DNA of 64,000 nucleotides from Avena insularis (GCA_023614405.1 CM042690.1:664896802-664960801); one strand, 5' to 3'. Counted from the stretch's first letter, positions 44,650-57,798 are shown. Made by a program: numbers and translations. The notes: generated from the letters alone by a model not told the origin.

Positions 44650-46064
44650 TGATACATTGCAAATGTATCTATAATTTTTGATGTTCCATGCTTGGTTTTA
44701 TCTACTTTCTTGTGTTTTGTTCCAACTTTGGAGCACTTTTCATATGATTTCTTGGACTAACCTATTAATAAGATGCCACAGTGTCATATGCCTGTTTTCT
44801 GCTGTTTTTGGTTCCAGGAAGTCAGAAAATGAATATTCTCGGAATTGGACGGGACAAAAGCCAAAGTTCCTATTTTCCCGGAAGACTCACAGAGCCAGAA
44901 GGAGAGTCGGAGAGGGGCCACATGGTGGCCACACCACCCCTAGGAACGGGTCCCCCTTGGCCGCGCCAGGGCATGGTGTGGGCCGCCTGGCCACCCACCG
45001 ACCTTGCCCTCTGGCCTATAAGAAGCCTCCTGAGGCCAAAACCCTAAATCATCAAGCCTCCAGCCACGAAAAGTTCCACAGCGCCGCCGCCACCGAAGGG
45101 GAGATTCGAGGGACAGAAAATCTTTGTTCCGGCACCCTGCCGGGACGGGGAAGTGCCCCTGGAGCCATCTCCATCGATCTCCACCACCATCTCCATCGTT
45201 GTTGCTGATTCCCATGATGAGGAGGGAGTAGTTCTCTCTCTAAGCTAAGGGTTCTACCGGTAGCTATGTGTTCATCTCTCTCTCTCTCTATGCATGATCT
45301 TATTGATATCATGAGCTTGTAATCTATAGATCAACCTTGCTACGCAAGTGCTTAATAGATCTCTGATCTCCCCATGTGTGTGAAGTTGACAATGTGCACA
45401 CCATAGTGGCACTTAGGCTAGAGATTACAAATACTTGTTATGAGTTATATTTGGAGTTGGATGTCTTTATGAAATTGTGGTGTTTGTTGGACTCATCTAG
45501 TACTCAAGGTGATAGTGTGGGGTTTCTAGATGGGAAAAGATGAACTTTGAGGTGTGTTGTTATAGCCCTACCATCGATTAGAGTGTTCAACCGGAGAGTA
45601 GTTAAGAGTAGTATCATAAAGAGAAGATATTTATATGAGAGTGTTCACTAGTGAAAGTATGGTCCCTAGGTCTTGTTTCTAAGCATTGATACACCGTTTA
45701 CTATTAGATCTATTACATGTTTGCTTGCTTCCATCTTTATTTAAATTTGCCTTTAGTATCTTCCACACCATCAAGCTATTTTCTCGCATCGTTGTCTTAT
45801 ATCCATACCACTTGTATTTTACTATCTCTTCGCCGAACTAGTGCACCTATACACCTGACAAGTGTACCCGCTGTGTTGGGGACACAAGAGACTTCTTGTA
45901 TCTTGATTGAAAGGTTGCTTGAGAGGGGATAACTTTGACCACTTCCTCCCTGAGTTCGATAAACCTTGGGTGATCCACTTAAGGGAACACTTGCTGCTGT
46001 TCTACAAACCTCTGCACTTGGAGGCCCAACAACTGTCTACAAGAATATAAGTGCGTAGACATCA
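44650..46064 (+). repeat. 3' LTR of the 6.5-kb element
   Basis: 1415 bp, TGATACATTG...GACATCA, followed by the ATCAG duplication. It differs from the 5' LTR by scattered changes and short indels (for example an extra CTCT near 45275). Confidence 0.9.
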
Positions 46065-46069
46065 ATCAG

Positions 46070-47801
46070 CCTGGCGATCGGGAGCTTCCGCTTCCAAGTT
46101 GGTCAGATGGGCGCGCTTCACATGCCTGACTAGCCGACGACACCATCGATTGCTCCAGCATCGTGGTTCCCTCCGCCGATCGGCACCCTCAGTGAGCTCA
46201 ATGCCTCGACAACAGTTGAGAATACGGTCAGCGACAGCAGTTGCGAATCCGATCTGGGCGATCTGGCAACTGAAGATGGAGCCTACGGCTCCAGATCTGA
46301 AAGTTGTGGGAGCAGCAGCTTCCCCAACCACATCATGTGCGCCGTTATCAACACAAGCGACTCCTGCGCCAATCGCGACAACACGGGAAATGATGGCCAT
46401 GAAGCCGACCCGCCAAACGGCGACATACCCAATGGCGGACCACCCAACGATGGCCCTACCAACGGCGCCCCTGTCAACAACGGAGGGGCAGCCGAAGCTC
46501 CCACCATGGTGAATGAGCACATCGGCGAGCGTGTCGTGATCAGGCTCAACGATCTCGAGTGGGCCCGTTGCCGAGAAGCTCTGTGAGGCAAACCCCTACC
46601 TCTAGGCACGTCGCAAGAGATGCTAATGGGCTACCATTGGCTACTAAAGGAAGAATACAGACGCCAGCTACAAACAATCGCACAACTCGAAGCGAGTAAA
46701 AAGGCGGCAGATGAGTCGAGCCTTCGAGGGGCCGGACTCTCCTCCCACGGAGGATCCTCCTCCAAGGGCAATGAGTACGTGGCCAACAAGAGACGATCTC
46801 GAATGGCCCATCTCACCGAGCAGGAGCGCATAGAAGCTGCAAAAGTCCTTGACTTTAGCTCTATGACAGTCGACATCCGGGGCAACATGGTCCCAAAGAC
46901 GCCGCAGGCAGTGGTGACAGCGGCCACCATGTACCTGCTCAACAATCAGCCGCCAGCTGGAGATCCCCGGGCTGCCATGCACCAATCTATGATCGCAGGC
47001 TTGGGATTAGTCAAGGCTGCTCTCGACAAGGAACCAGCGCTGGAGCTGAAGAAAGGCAAGGCCCTGGCAAAACGCTACTCCTCACCCTCATCCAGCGATG
47101 ACAGTCACGACCTGTCTCGATGCCGCCGCTCACGGCGACACGACCATGACTACGACGCGCATGATGACATCACGCAGCGCAAAATCGACAAATCAAGGGC
47201 GTGACGTGCCCGATCGACTAACTCAGAAGACGAAGATGTGGAGCTCTGTGGCGCTAGATGCTTCAGCAGGGACATCAGGCAAAAGCGAATGCCCAAGGGG
47301 TTTAAGCTCCCATCAGAAAACCCGAAGTTCGATGGTCTGCAGGACCCGAAAATCTAGCTAGAAGACCATATCTCCTCCGTTAGGCTCCACGGTGGGAGTC
47401 GAAGCACGGCTATGCAATGCCTGCAGCTGGGCGCCGCCAGAGCATGGCTCAACAACCTCCCACGCGGATCCATTCGCAGTTGGGAAGAGCTGGTCTACAT
47501 GTTTGTGCGCAACTTCAAGGGCACCTACAAAAGGCCCGCATCAATCGAAGAGCTGAGATGCTGCCAGCAAAGATCAGGCGAGTCACTACGTTCATACATC
47601 CAGAGGTGGTCCATTATCAAGAACTCTGCAGAAAATATCTCGGAGGATCACGCGATTGACGCATTCAACGGCGGTACGCCGCATAGAGCTCAGGGAGGAA
47701 ATGGGCCGCTCGAAGCCCAAAACCATCGACCACCTGATGGAAATCGTGAATCGAGGGCAGATGGAGAAGATTCGGTGAACAAATCACATTCATTCCGATG
47801 A
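46070..47801 (+). pseudogene. Second Gypsy gag, frameshifted
   Basis: Resumes directly after the ATCAG duplication. Recognisable pieces are an Asn/Pro/Gly-rich part (46335-46586), an Ala/Glu/Lys-rich helical part (46620-47204) ending in an Arg/His/Asp-rich stretch, and the PF03732-like core at 47412-47690 (ARAWLNNLPRGSIRSWEELV, NFKGTYKRPASIEELRCCQQ). Breaks occur near 46586, 47204, 47355 and 47680. The first ~50 codons are on the other side of the nested element (39370-39518). Not functional. Confidence 0.75.
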
Positions 47802-48027
47802 TGAAACAGAACTCGAACACAGACGCGACCGCCGAAGCAAACTTTGCATGCGCATCTACGATGACCGCGACGATGTCAACATGGTCGCAGCCGGCTAAGC
47901 TGACAGACGCGACGACAACCGCAACAGCGGCTACCGCAGTAGTGGATACCGCGACTCCGGGAAAACCACGCAAGTATGGTAGCGTCACACTCGCGATGAG
48001 GCACCCGCAACATCCATCGAAGACAAG

Positions 48028-49089
48028 TTGTCCGGGCCATGCACTGTGCACTTCTACATCGACAAGCACGACGGCAAAAAGAAGTCCAGCCACCTCCTCA
48101 AGGACTGCCGCGAGTTCCTCAAGCTTCATGAGGGTCTACCTCGGATGAATCGCGACGCTGTCAACAGGGGCTATGGAGCCGCCCCAGGAGCTGTGGCACA
48201 TGTAGCTCTGCCACCACCACCTGGACCACCCCCAAATGCAGCTGCGCCGGACCAGCACCATGGAGGCGAACCATACCCACGGGCCATGGGTACCATGATG
48301 ATCCAAAAGGGACGCCCCTCGAATCGGGTGCAGAAGGCCATCACTCGCCAAGTCAACTTGGTGACAAACTCACCACCATCCACCACTGAGTACCTCAGTG
48401 GAAGCGACTCCTGCATTACCTTTGACAAGCACGACCACCCGCGCCAGGTACCTCGTCCAGGCCATTGTCCCCTCGTCCTTGAGGCACAAATTGGAGGTTT
48501 CGACATGAGCCGCGTCTTCATGGACGGCGGAAGCGGCATCAACCTTATGTTCGCGAGTACCTTGTGAGCGATGAGGATCCCTCTGACCTGCCTAGAGGCC
48601 TCAGACACAATATTCCATGACATCGTCCCAGGCAAAGGCGTGTACCATCTTGGTAAAATCAACCTCGACGTCATCTTTGGCACGCCAAAAAACTTTCGAC
48701 GTGAGCGCATCGACTTCAAAGTCGTCGACTGGCCCTCACAGTACCACTGCATCCTCGGACACGTCGCGTTCGCTAGGTTCATGGTTGTACCTCACTACGC
48801 CTACTTGCAGATGAAAATGCTAGGCCCTAACGGCATCATCACAATCAACGGGATCTTCGAGAGATTCGACAGTTGCGATAGGGAATTCAACAGAATCTCC
48901 CAGTCCTTTGGCATGCAGGAGGAACTCGCAAGATTGAAGGAGTCGACAGACAACAGTCTGCCTCCCCTAAGCCAGCCAAGCTCACTCAACTTATCCTTCG
49001 ACTCATCGGTGCACATGAAGAAAGTTCAGGTCCACCCATCGAATCTCGCCAAGACGGCCCTAATCGCCAACAACTTGAGTCCCGCATAG
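48028..49089 (+). pseudogene. Second Gypsy protease region
   Basis: Gag C-terminus (FYIDKHDGKKKSSHLLKDCR) followed by the protease, with the catalytic text intact: VFMDGGSGINLMF at about 48510. A stop (TGA 48565-48567) follows ASTL and then the frame continues without shift (MRIPLTCLEASDTIFHDIVPG, YHCILGHVAFARFM, LQMKMLGPNGII). The frame ends at 49089 and the RT part is in another frame, so a frameshift lies near 49080. Compared with the Gypsy at 20099, the catalytic Asp is preserved. Confidence 0.8.
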
Positions 49090-51050
49090 GAACGGCGCTC
49101 GTCGAATTCATCCGTGAGCACTGGGAAATCTTCGCCTGGTGTCCAGCGGACATGCCAGGAGTTCCCAGGGAATTCGCCGAGCACGCACTCAATGTCAACC
49201 CAGACGCAAGGCCAATCAAACAAACAATTTGGCGACTGTCTGAACCAAGAGCAAAGGCAGTTGGAATGGAGATCAACAGAATCCTCGACGCCAAATTCAT
49301 ACGTGAGATCAAGGAACACACTTGGCTCGCCAACATGGTGCTAGTACCAAAAAAGGACACTGATATCCTGCGGATGTGCGTAGACTTCACCTCTCTGAAT
49401 AAGCACCATCCAAAGGACCACTTTTCGCTACCGCGAATCGACCAGATCATCGACTCCACCGCGGGATGTGAGCGCCTCTGCTTCCTCGATGCCTACTCAG
49501 GCTACAACTAGATTTGAATGAAGGAGGAAGATCAAGAAAAAACGGTGTTTACAACGCCTTTTGGCGTGTTCTATTACAACACAATGCCCTTCGGGCTAAA
49601 GAACACAGGAGCTACCTACCAACAGTGCATGCAAGCTTGCCTCAAAAACCAACTTGGTCGCAACATTCAAGTATATGTCGACGACATCGTAATCAAGACC
49701 AAAGAGGAAGCTTCACTAATTGACGACTTGCGTGAAACCTTCGCCAACCTTGATCGCTACCGGATCAAGCTCAATCCGGACAAATGCGCCTTCGGCGTAC
49801 TATCTGGGCAACTACTCGGGTATCTTATCTCCACGAGAGGGATCGAGGCGAACCCGAAGAAAATAAAAGCCATACTGGCCATGGAGAAGCCGAAGAATGT
49901 AAGAGGTGTCCAGCAGCTGGCTGGGTGAATCGCAACGTTCAGTCGATTCATCAGTCGAATGGGCGAAAAGGCACTGCCCTTCTACCAACTCCTCCGCAAA
50001 GCTGACAAATTCGAGTGGACCAACGAGGCACAGGAAGCATTCGAAGACCTCAAGCGCCTACTGTCCACCTCGCCAGTACTGGTGACCCCACGTGAAAGGG
50101 AACCACTGTTGCTATACATATCTGCCACCAACCAGGTGGCCAGCACGGTGCTCGTGGTAGAACGAGCCGAGGAAAACAAGGTCCATGGGGTACAGCGCCC
50201 AGTCTACTACCTCAGCGAGGTACTTACGCTAACAAAACAGCGGTACCCGCACTACCAGAAACTGGCGTACGGCGTCTTCATGACAGCCCAGCGACTATGC
50301 CACTACTTCTAAGAACACCTAATCGTGGTAGTCAATGACGCCCCGCTTGGGCATATCCTCAACAATCCCGACACCACTGGACGAGTCGCGCTTTGGGGAA
50401 TCGAACTGTCTCCACGAGACATTATATATGAAAAACGCGATGCAATCAAGTCGCAAGTCCTCCCTGACTTCCTCGTGCACTGGATGGAGAACCAGCTACC
50501 CAAAAAACCAGATATGTCCTACCTCTGGACAATGCACTTTGATGGTTCCAAGTGAAAGGATGGGGTCGATGCAGGAGTCATACTGACATCGCCCTAGGGA
50601 GACAAGCTGAAATATATCCTACGAATGCAGTTCACCGCCTCCAACAATGAAGCTGAATACGATGCCCTACTGCATGGGATGAGGATGAGAAAAGCCTGCG
50701 GTGCCAAGAGGCTCATAATATATGGCGACTCCAAGCTGGTCGTCAACCAGATAATGCACGAGTGTGACGCACTGAACGATAACATGATCGCCTACCGCGA
50801 CCTCTACGACACACTCGAAGGGGACTTCGACGGTTGCGAACTGCGGCACATAGGCCGTGAAAGCAATGAAGAGGCGGACACACTCGCCAACATAGGCTCT
50901 ACCTGCACCCCCATACTACCTGGGGTATTTCTCGAGCGCATCTGCGAACGCTCCATCAAGCCAAAAGCCACAGAGAAGAAAAAAGTGCAACAACAGACTC
51001 GGGGGCTACGCCGCCCAATGAGCCAACGACACTCGATGACTTGGAGCTAG
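49090..51050 (+). pseudogene. Second Gypsy reverse transcriptase and RNase H, stops only
   Basis: From 49152 to 51050 a single reading frame covers RT and RNase H, broken only by nonsense codons at about 49509, 49515, 49926, 50310, 50553 and 50595. Motifs present: LSLPRIDQIIDS-like (FSLPRIDQIIDSTAGCE), FLDAYSGYN, MPFGLKNTGATYQ, YVDDIVIKTKEE (active site intact, about 49677), GEKALPFYQLLRKADKF, and RNase H MHFDGSK, NNEAEYDALLHG, IYGDSKLVVNQ, GRESNEEADTLA. Several stops are explained by single C-to-T or G-to-A changes from Gln, Arg or Trp codons. Confidence 0.88.
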
Positions 51051-52330
51051 ATACAGGACTCGAAGAACCAATGAGTCATGATGATCGAGCCATCCTGGAC
51101 TCAACCGTACATCACGTACCTTCTCATCAAGAGGCTACCAGACGATCCGACTGACGCACGGCACATCGCGTGGCGATCCAAGGCATTCGCTGTTATCAAC
51201 GGCGAACTATACAAGCGCAGCATCACAGGAGTACTCCAATGATGTGTCTCCACGGCCAACGAAAGAGATGTTCTCCTCGACATCCATGAGGGGACTTGTG
51301 GGCACCATGCCGGCAGTCGCGCCCTCGTCGCCAAAGCTCTACGAGCTGGATTCTACTGGCCTACGGCCATGCATGACGCCAAGGACATGGTCCAGAAATG
51401 CAACGCTTGCCAGCGATTTGTGGACAAGCCACACGCACCTAGCGCAGAACTCCGGCCAATTCCACTGGCCTGGCCCTTCGTGTAATGGGGACTCGACATG
51501 GTCGGCAAGCTCCCAAAGTCCTCACGACGAGGCTACGTCTACCTCCTGGTCGCAGTCGACAAATTCACCAAGTGGATAGAGGCCATGCCAGTGACTAATC
51601 AGTCAGGATACAGTGCAGTCAAGTTCTTCGAGTCCATCGTCTACCGCTTTGGAGTACCACACAGCATCATCATGGAAAATGGGACGAACTTCACATCCAA
51701 GGAGTTCCAAGAATTCTGCGAGAATCTGGGAATCAACGTCAGCTACGCCTCCGTAGCACATCCACAGACCAACGGTCAGGTCGAAAAAGCTAGCGAGCTC
51801 GTCTGCGGTGGCATCAAGAAGCGACCCTCAAGCCACTCGAACAGGTCACGGGCTACTGGCCAGAAGAACTGCAATCGGTACTCTGGAGCCTACGCACAAC
51901 TCCAAACAGTGCCACGGGGTACACCCCATTCTTCATGGTGCACAGTGCTGAAGCGGTGCTACCCACCGAGGTATGATACAAAGCACCACGTGTGGTCGCT
52001 TACAACGAGCAGGAGTCTACTCTTGGACTCGAAGACTCCGTCGACCTCCTTGATGAGGCACGGGAAATCGCCGCGGAAAGATCAATGATCTACCAGTAGA
52101 ACCTGCGCAACTACCACAGCAGAAGGCTACGCCCTAGGTCCTTCGTCGAAGGAGACCTGGTCCTGCGACTGAAACAGCAAGGACATCTCAAGATTGAGTC
52201 CCCATGGGAAGAACCATACATGATTACAGAAGTAATCCCAGGTGGCGCCTATCGCCTTAAAGATTTTCAGACAGGAGTTGCATACTCCAGCCCCTGGAAC
52301 GTCGCGCAGCTGCGATGCTTCTACCCTTAG
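51051..52330 (+). pseudogene. Second Gypsy integrase, broken
   Basis: The zinc-binding part is near 51290-51420 (HHAGS... in one frame, CNACQRFVD). The core is at 51498-51810: WGLDMVGKLPKSSRRG just after a TAA, DKFTKWIEAMPV, HSIIMENGTNF and NGQVEKASELVCG. The second catalytic Asp has become Glu (IIMENG against ITDNG in the other element). Frameshifts lie near 51000, 51240 and 51830. The C-terminal end can be followed to WNVAQLRCFYP and the stop at 52328-52330. It would not be active. Confidence 0.82.
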
Positions 52331-52762
52331 TCGTCTTTTATTTTTTACAAATAAGACTACCCAGCCAAGGCTACTTAGCCACACATTGTACCCCATACTA
52401 TCCTGCGAATGAATAAAGCTAAGTGCCCCAAAACTCTGTGTTCCCTTTATTCTTGCAAAATATCCACTCGGAAGCTGTGCCACCTATACACACATTCTCT
52501 TAACTAACGCGATATCCTGAGTAGCTGGCACACCAATCGAAACCCTTGACAAACACCAACCCAGTTGCAACGCACCTGACAGGTTGGCAAGGGGCTGAGA
52601 TAAACACAAGTCGGGCTAACGAAAAGGAATCACATAGTGCAACGCACTTGCAAAACATACACGCTAACAAGCTCTCTGTATATATCAATGTTAATCAATT
52701 ATACACAGCATATATATAAACTTTACAACACTGGTACAACTATGTGCAGGATACAAATTAAA
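52331..52762. other. Spacer between pol and antisense gene
   Basis: 430 bp with no coding frame. GAATGAATAAAG at 52407-52418 contains an AATAAA and could serve as a polyadenylation signal for the sense transcript. The antisense gene ends at 52763 on the other strand. Confidence 0.5.
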
Positions 52763-55700
52763 CTACTGTTGCAGCAAAGGAACGTTGGTCTGCTCCTCGA
52801 AAAAGTCGACGATTTCCTCCGCTGGACGATCCACCGCCTGGTAGTGAGGAACCATGTTCCAAGTCGAACCTGCTGGCGGCGCTGGTGGTCTGGCCGCAAT
52901 TGCTGCAACGTCCACATTAGGCATGTGCAGTTGCACCAGCGACAGAGCAGCCTTGGCACCAGCCACTAGCTGTTGCCGTACACACTCGTGGACTGCATTC
53001 AAGTCTTGGAATTTGGCAAGAACGGCCAACAGGCTCGATGGAATGATGTCCAGCGGGAACATCGTCTGATAAATATTCTTCAAGCACGATTGCGACTTCT
53101 TCAGGAAGTGAAGCACTCGCGACGCACGATCCTGCAGGGTTGCCAGTGCGATTGCGCGATCATGATCCACCCAGAAGTATCCACTCGCCTGAAGCTGCTC
53201 TTGGGTTAGATCATTCATGCGAATGGCAATCCTATCCTTCTCATCCTGCGGATGGCACGCACTGACAACTATAACAAGCAAAGGCAGAAGTATGAAGACA
53301 ACAAACTACTGCGAGTGACTACAAGGAAAAGATAAGGAAGAAGAAAACTAACATTTGAATTGGTCGCCCAGCTGCGTCACCACCCCTAGCAGATATTGTT
53401 CTCGGGTGGCGGCCTTCTCCACCCTCGATTTCCATACATCCGCGTTACCACAGAGTACATGCAATTCACGCTCCAACTGCTTCACGCAGTCACGGAGTCG
53501 CGAGAGCAGAGACAGCTCATCCACCCTTGAGCACGGCGGCGCCAAAGTGTCATCAGGGGGTGGTGTATCCCGAGGTTCCCTCAAAGGATCAATCGATGTG
53601 CCCTATCACAAGTAAAGCAAGAGACAATAAGAAGACTAAGGCAAGGCATAGACAAAATACTCGAATGCATTCAAGCATAATAAAAAGTATCAGCAGATAC
53701 ACTCGCCAAAAGGCATGTTCAAGACAAAAGAAATAGGCTATCTAACTATTACAGACATAACTACTGAGGAGCAACTGTTTTCTCCGACTTGGACCTCGGT
53801 TTTGGGGGCCTCATCGAGTCCGTGGCGGTATCAGATGCCACAGACTTTCCGCCGGCCCCTGACATCGTAGCCTTTACCGCTTTCTTGGCTCGCTGTAGCT
53901 CCTCAGAGTACTTCGCAACTGTGTTGATCAATTGCGGACCATACTTGCCACAAGCAGCTGCGAAAGGAGCAAAGACTACCTGCTGGCCATCCGTGCTGAC
54001 AGGCTTCGACTTGGAGACCGCTGCAGGATCAACTTCGACTCCATGGGCTTGAACCATTGCGAGTGACATTGAAGCACCAGCCGCATGGAGCGAGTTCTTG
54101 AAGCTCGCAGGAATGCCTCCGGCAAGGGACTCAACCAGCTCATCCATATTCTCGATCAACTCAGCTTTGGGTGCCAGCTCCTCCCGGAGGCGACTGAGCA
54201 TGCCCTTGGCCTTGGTGAGCGTTCCTTGGACGGTAGCGCTGTGATCTTCGAATGCTGAAATGGCACCCGCCATGGCATCATCATGATGGAGTGCCTGGGG
54301 GTCGAAGCTCAGACCACTGGCATCTACACACGAATCAAGCATCGGCACAAAATTCAAGCACGACAACAAATTCGAAAGAAGGGACACGACGAAAATCTAG
54401 ACAAGGGAATACCTGAGAGAGCCTTGGCAATCGAGAAAAGCTGTTCTTCGAACAACTTCTCCCTAGCTGTGATGGAGGCGTGCAGATCCTCCTCGCGTTT
54501 CCGCGATTCGTCCTGTGTTGCGATTGCCTCATCACGGCTCTTCACCACCGCGGCGAGCGTTTTCTCGAGGGAAGTAGTGCTATGGAGGAGTGCATTATGC
54601 TCAGCTGTGACTCAAACAAAGATAAACCGTCAGTCGAATATATCACAAGGATGTAGAAGAAAAGTAAAGAACACTCACTTTCAACCGTGATGGCGATTGT
54701 CCAGCATTGCATGTTGCCGACCCATCGCAAGCACCTGCTCTGCCAGGTGAGCGGCTTCCTTCACAATGAGCTACGACAAAAAGACATACTAAAGGGTCAA
54801 CAGATGGCAGAGATGAAAATTCGACTGCAAAATCAGAAGAAGAGATACTACACTTACATGATCCTCCAATGACTCCAAAGTCGATGGATGCGCAGACGTC
54901 CGGATAACCATCTGGTGCTCCACATTGTGTGGAGAACTTGACGAATTATGCCTGGAGTGGGCCGCCAATGGAGGAGAAGGGGCGCGCTCAGCCATTTTCT
55001 TGGCTTTGGAGGTCACGACTCCAGATTCCTTCAAAAATTGTACGTCGCCAGAAGATGATGATGTTGGTTGACTGCAAAACAAAACCAACATCAAGAAAAG
55101 GCAACTTCAAAGAATAACCAGAAGGAAGACTCGTACACTTACCAATCAAACTTGTCAAAATCGAAGGTTTGATCCCTCGACTCTGACGACGACTCCTTCG
55201 GCAGTCGCATCTTCTTGTGAGAAGATGGTGCTACGGAACTCACAGGAACGGTAGGTATCGGCGACTCTGCACCAACAGTTGCACCTTCCGGAGTCGAAGG
55301 AGACGATGCATCCGAATCCTCGCTGCACGAACGCTTGCGAGTGTCTGGACCACTCGACTCGGGGGGCTTCCTCCTCCACATCAGATGGGACGGTTGACTC
55401 CGACTCGTCCTCTTACAGGCTTCATGAGGGATAACCCCCTCGGGAAGAGGGGGCATACAGAGCGACACCCCCCAATCCTGCATACAGAAAACAATTTAGC
55501 GCAAAGTCAAGAAAAAACAGCAAAAAAGCAGTCGACAAACAAAGCTACTACATAGCACAACTATACCTCAGGAGGAGGGTTAGCAGCATCGAATGGAGGT
55601 ACGTCTGGATCATTGGGGAGCACATCCTTGGCGGTGTACTTGGTGACCAGTCGCACCCTTTTATCTACCTCACCCGCAGAAATTCCATCGGCAGATACGC

Positions 55701-56585
55701 GAGTGACATTGTCTGTGCCAGCCCACTGGAACATAGGGTGGACTCTGGCCTGTAGGGGCTGGACGCGATGGCGCAGCCATGTGCAAATGAGGGCGCAACC
55801 TCCCTCCTCTTTACCCATGTGATTCTCGAGGTCGCAGACGCGCTCGTATAGCACATCTATCTATGTGGACTCGTTGGGCACCACTACATTTTTCCAGGAG
55901 CGCCTCCTCTTGCACGGCATCGCGGGATTGAAGGGCGCGAGTCCGAAGTGGTCTCCGTCGGCCTTCAGGTCGTGGATGTAGAACCACTTGTCCCTCCACC
56001 CTTGGACGGACACTGTGAGTTTGATGTCGAAGTATGTGGCGGAGGAGTCGGCGTGGATACTGCAGCTGCCTACATCATAGACTACGGAGCTAGACGCCGA
56101 TTGGTGCTTCAGCTTGAAGAGACGCTTGAAGAGACCGAAGTGCGGCTCGATTCTGATCCAGCACTCGCAGAGAGTAATGTAGCAAGCTACATGGAGGATG
56201 GAGTTGCGGGATAGCTGATGCAGCTGGAGCCCATAAAAACAGAGAAGGCCCCTGAAGAAAGGATGCAGGGGCAACGAGAGACCGCGGATGATGAACGCTA
56301 GGAACATCACCCGAAAACCGGCAGGAGGAGAAGGGATTACCTTGCTGCCGAGGACACGCGCGTCAGAGACTGCGGAAGATAGAAGTCCGTCTTGGCGTAG
56401 GAGACGGAGCTCAGAAGACTTGATCACGGATGCGCGCCACGCGCCATTGGTGACGCGAGTGCCCGTGCCCTTCTTTTTCTCGTCGGCGCCGGTGCTGGTG
56501 CACGCAGTGGCGGAGCCGCCCTTCTTCTTGGCAGCAACAGTGGCGGCGACGGAGTCAGCTGCGGCACCTCCTTTCTTCTTTCCCA
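52763..56585 (-). pseudogene. Antisense spliced gene of the second Gypsy (Transposase_28-like)
   Basis: Eight exons can be placed: 56585-55567, 55477-55143, 55071-54858, 54770-54679, 54604-54413, 54323-53765, 53602-53353, 53261-52763. Donors read GTATAG, GTAAGT, GTAAGT, GTGAGT, GTATTC, GTAGTT, GTTAGT and acceptors TGCAG, TGCAG, CGTAG, CACAG, TGTAG, ATAG, GTCAG. Start MGKKKGGAAADSV at 56585. Exon 1 has the PF04195-like core FRVMFLAFIIRGLSLPLHPF and one in-frame TAG at 55861-55863. Later exons are Ser/Lys-rich, then coiled coil (DEAIATQDESRKREEDLHAS), and the last is helical, ending FEEQTNVPLLQQ. The design mirrors the gene at 28238-33006. Function unknown. Confidence 0.75.
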
Positions 56586-57798
56586 TCTTACGGTGGCGGT
56601 GTGACCGAAGAAAGTAACTGGGGAATACGCGGAGCTGGTCCAGCACCGCGAGAAAGAGGAACACAAAGAAGCAGAGGAGCAGTAGCAATGGCTACGGAGG
56701 AAAAGGCAGAGAAAAGAAGCAGATGTGGAAAATTACCATCGCAGTATTGCTACTTAACCCCCTGGAAGATGCAATCTAACGGCCAGGAAAAACCCTATCA
56801 GACGCGTGGCGTTCATCGTGATCGACACGTGGAGGAGCCGAAGCGTGAACCATCCCCCACTACCCCCATTACGCGTGGAAATCGAGGAGGCACAGTTAAA
56901 ACAAAGATTACGCACGCCCGGTCAAGTCAAAGTTAGAAAATGGGACCCACCGCTCGTCACGTCCCGTCAAACCCGCTCATGCGGGCAACTGAGCTCATCA
57001 CATTGTCAGCACTGATGTCATCCAAACTTGAGTAGCTTCGACTACTTTAGTCCTTGCTCGAGTCTTCGACTCCACCAAGCACTCGGGGGCTACTCCCATA
57101 GGGAGCGCTGGTCGCACACCCTACGATTATTTCTTTTTCTTTTCTGCAGGAACATGGACAATCAAAACAAACCCAACCACTTGAATCCGCGATTCGACTA
57201 TGGACATGGGTTACTCCCATAGGGAGCGCTGGAAATAAATTCGACTGAAACAAGCAAACAAAAGACGACAGCAGTCGCAAAAGTTCTTTAGTCCCTGCCT
57301 AAGTCTTCGGCTCAACCAGGCACTCGGAGGCTACTCCCATAGGGAGCGCTGGTCGCGCACCCTATGATTATTTGTACATCGTACTGTGTGTTGATAATAT
57401 CCACACTCGAAGTTTATGGCAACACCGCCTCATGATTTTTCCCTATAGAGACACTGTGTCTCCTGGGTCACCCGAATCATCTCCGCGATGACAAAATTCG
57501 GATGCCACGCTTGCAGCATGAAGGTAAGACCTGAATAAGGCCTGGCAATGCATTCGCTGCGCACTACCAGAAATATATCTGTGCCTATAGGTACGATGAA
57601 CATGCCTTGACGGACGTGTCGAGTACTCACACCCATATACTGGAATTCGACTCCTATAAGACCTCCGCGGCTTGAGTCAAATTACACCAGCACTTCTCCG
57701 GATTCGAGTCCGAGGACTCGAGTTCGAGTAGATTGTGTTTTTTTACCCTAAGGTAGTTAACTGATACCGATACATCGGTTAAATCAGGCACGCACATC
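56586..57798. other. Upstream region of antisense gene with repeated PPT-like motifs
   Basis: 1.2 kb without a recognised gene. It holds repeated copies of a block with CACTCGGGGGCTACTCCC and CATAGGGAGCGCTGG: at 57080, about 57208 (second half only) and 57321. The CACTCGGGGGCTAC part equals the true polypurine tract at 58671. The promoter for the antisense gene should lie here but no TATA is clear. Confidence 0.55.

Larger units (their letters stand above)
39524..46064 (+). mobile_element. Complete 6.5-kb non-autonomous LTR retrotransposon
   Basis: 6541 bp with LTRs of 1409 and 1415 bp, both TGATACATTG...GACATCA, flanked by the 5-bp duplication ATCAG (39519-39523 and 46065-46069). It lies in the gag region of the second Gypsy element, about 170 bp after that element's PBS. 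It carries a tRNA-Asp PBS, a 261-codon orphan ORF and a long non-coding region, but no pol. A minus-strand relative is at 562-5013. Confidence 0.92.
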
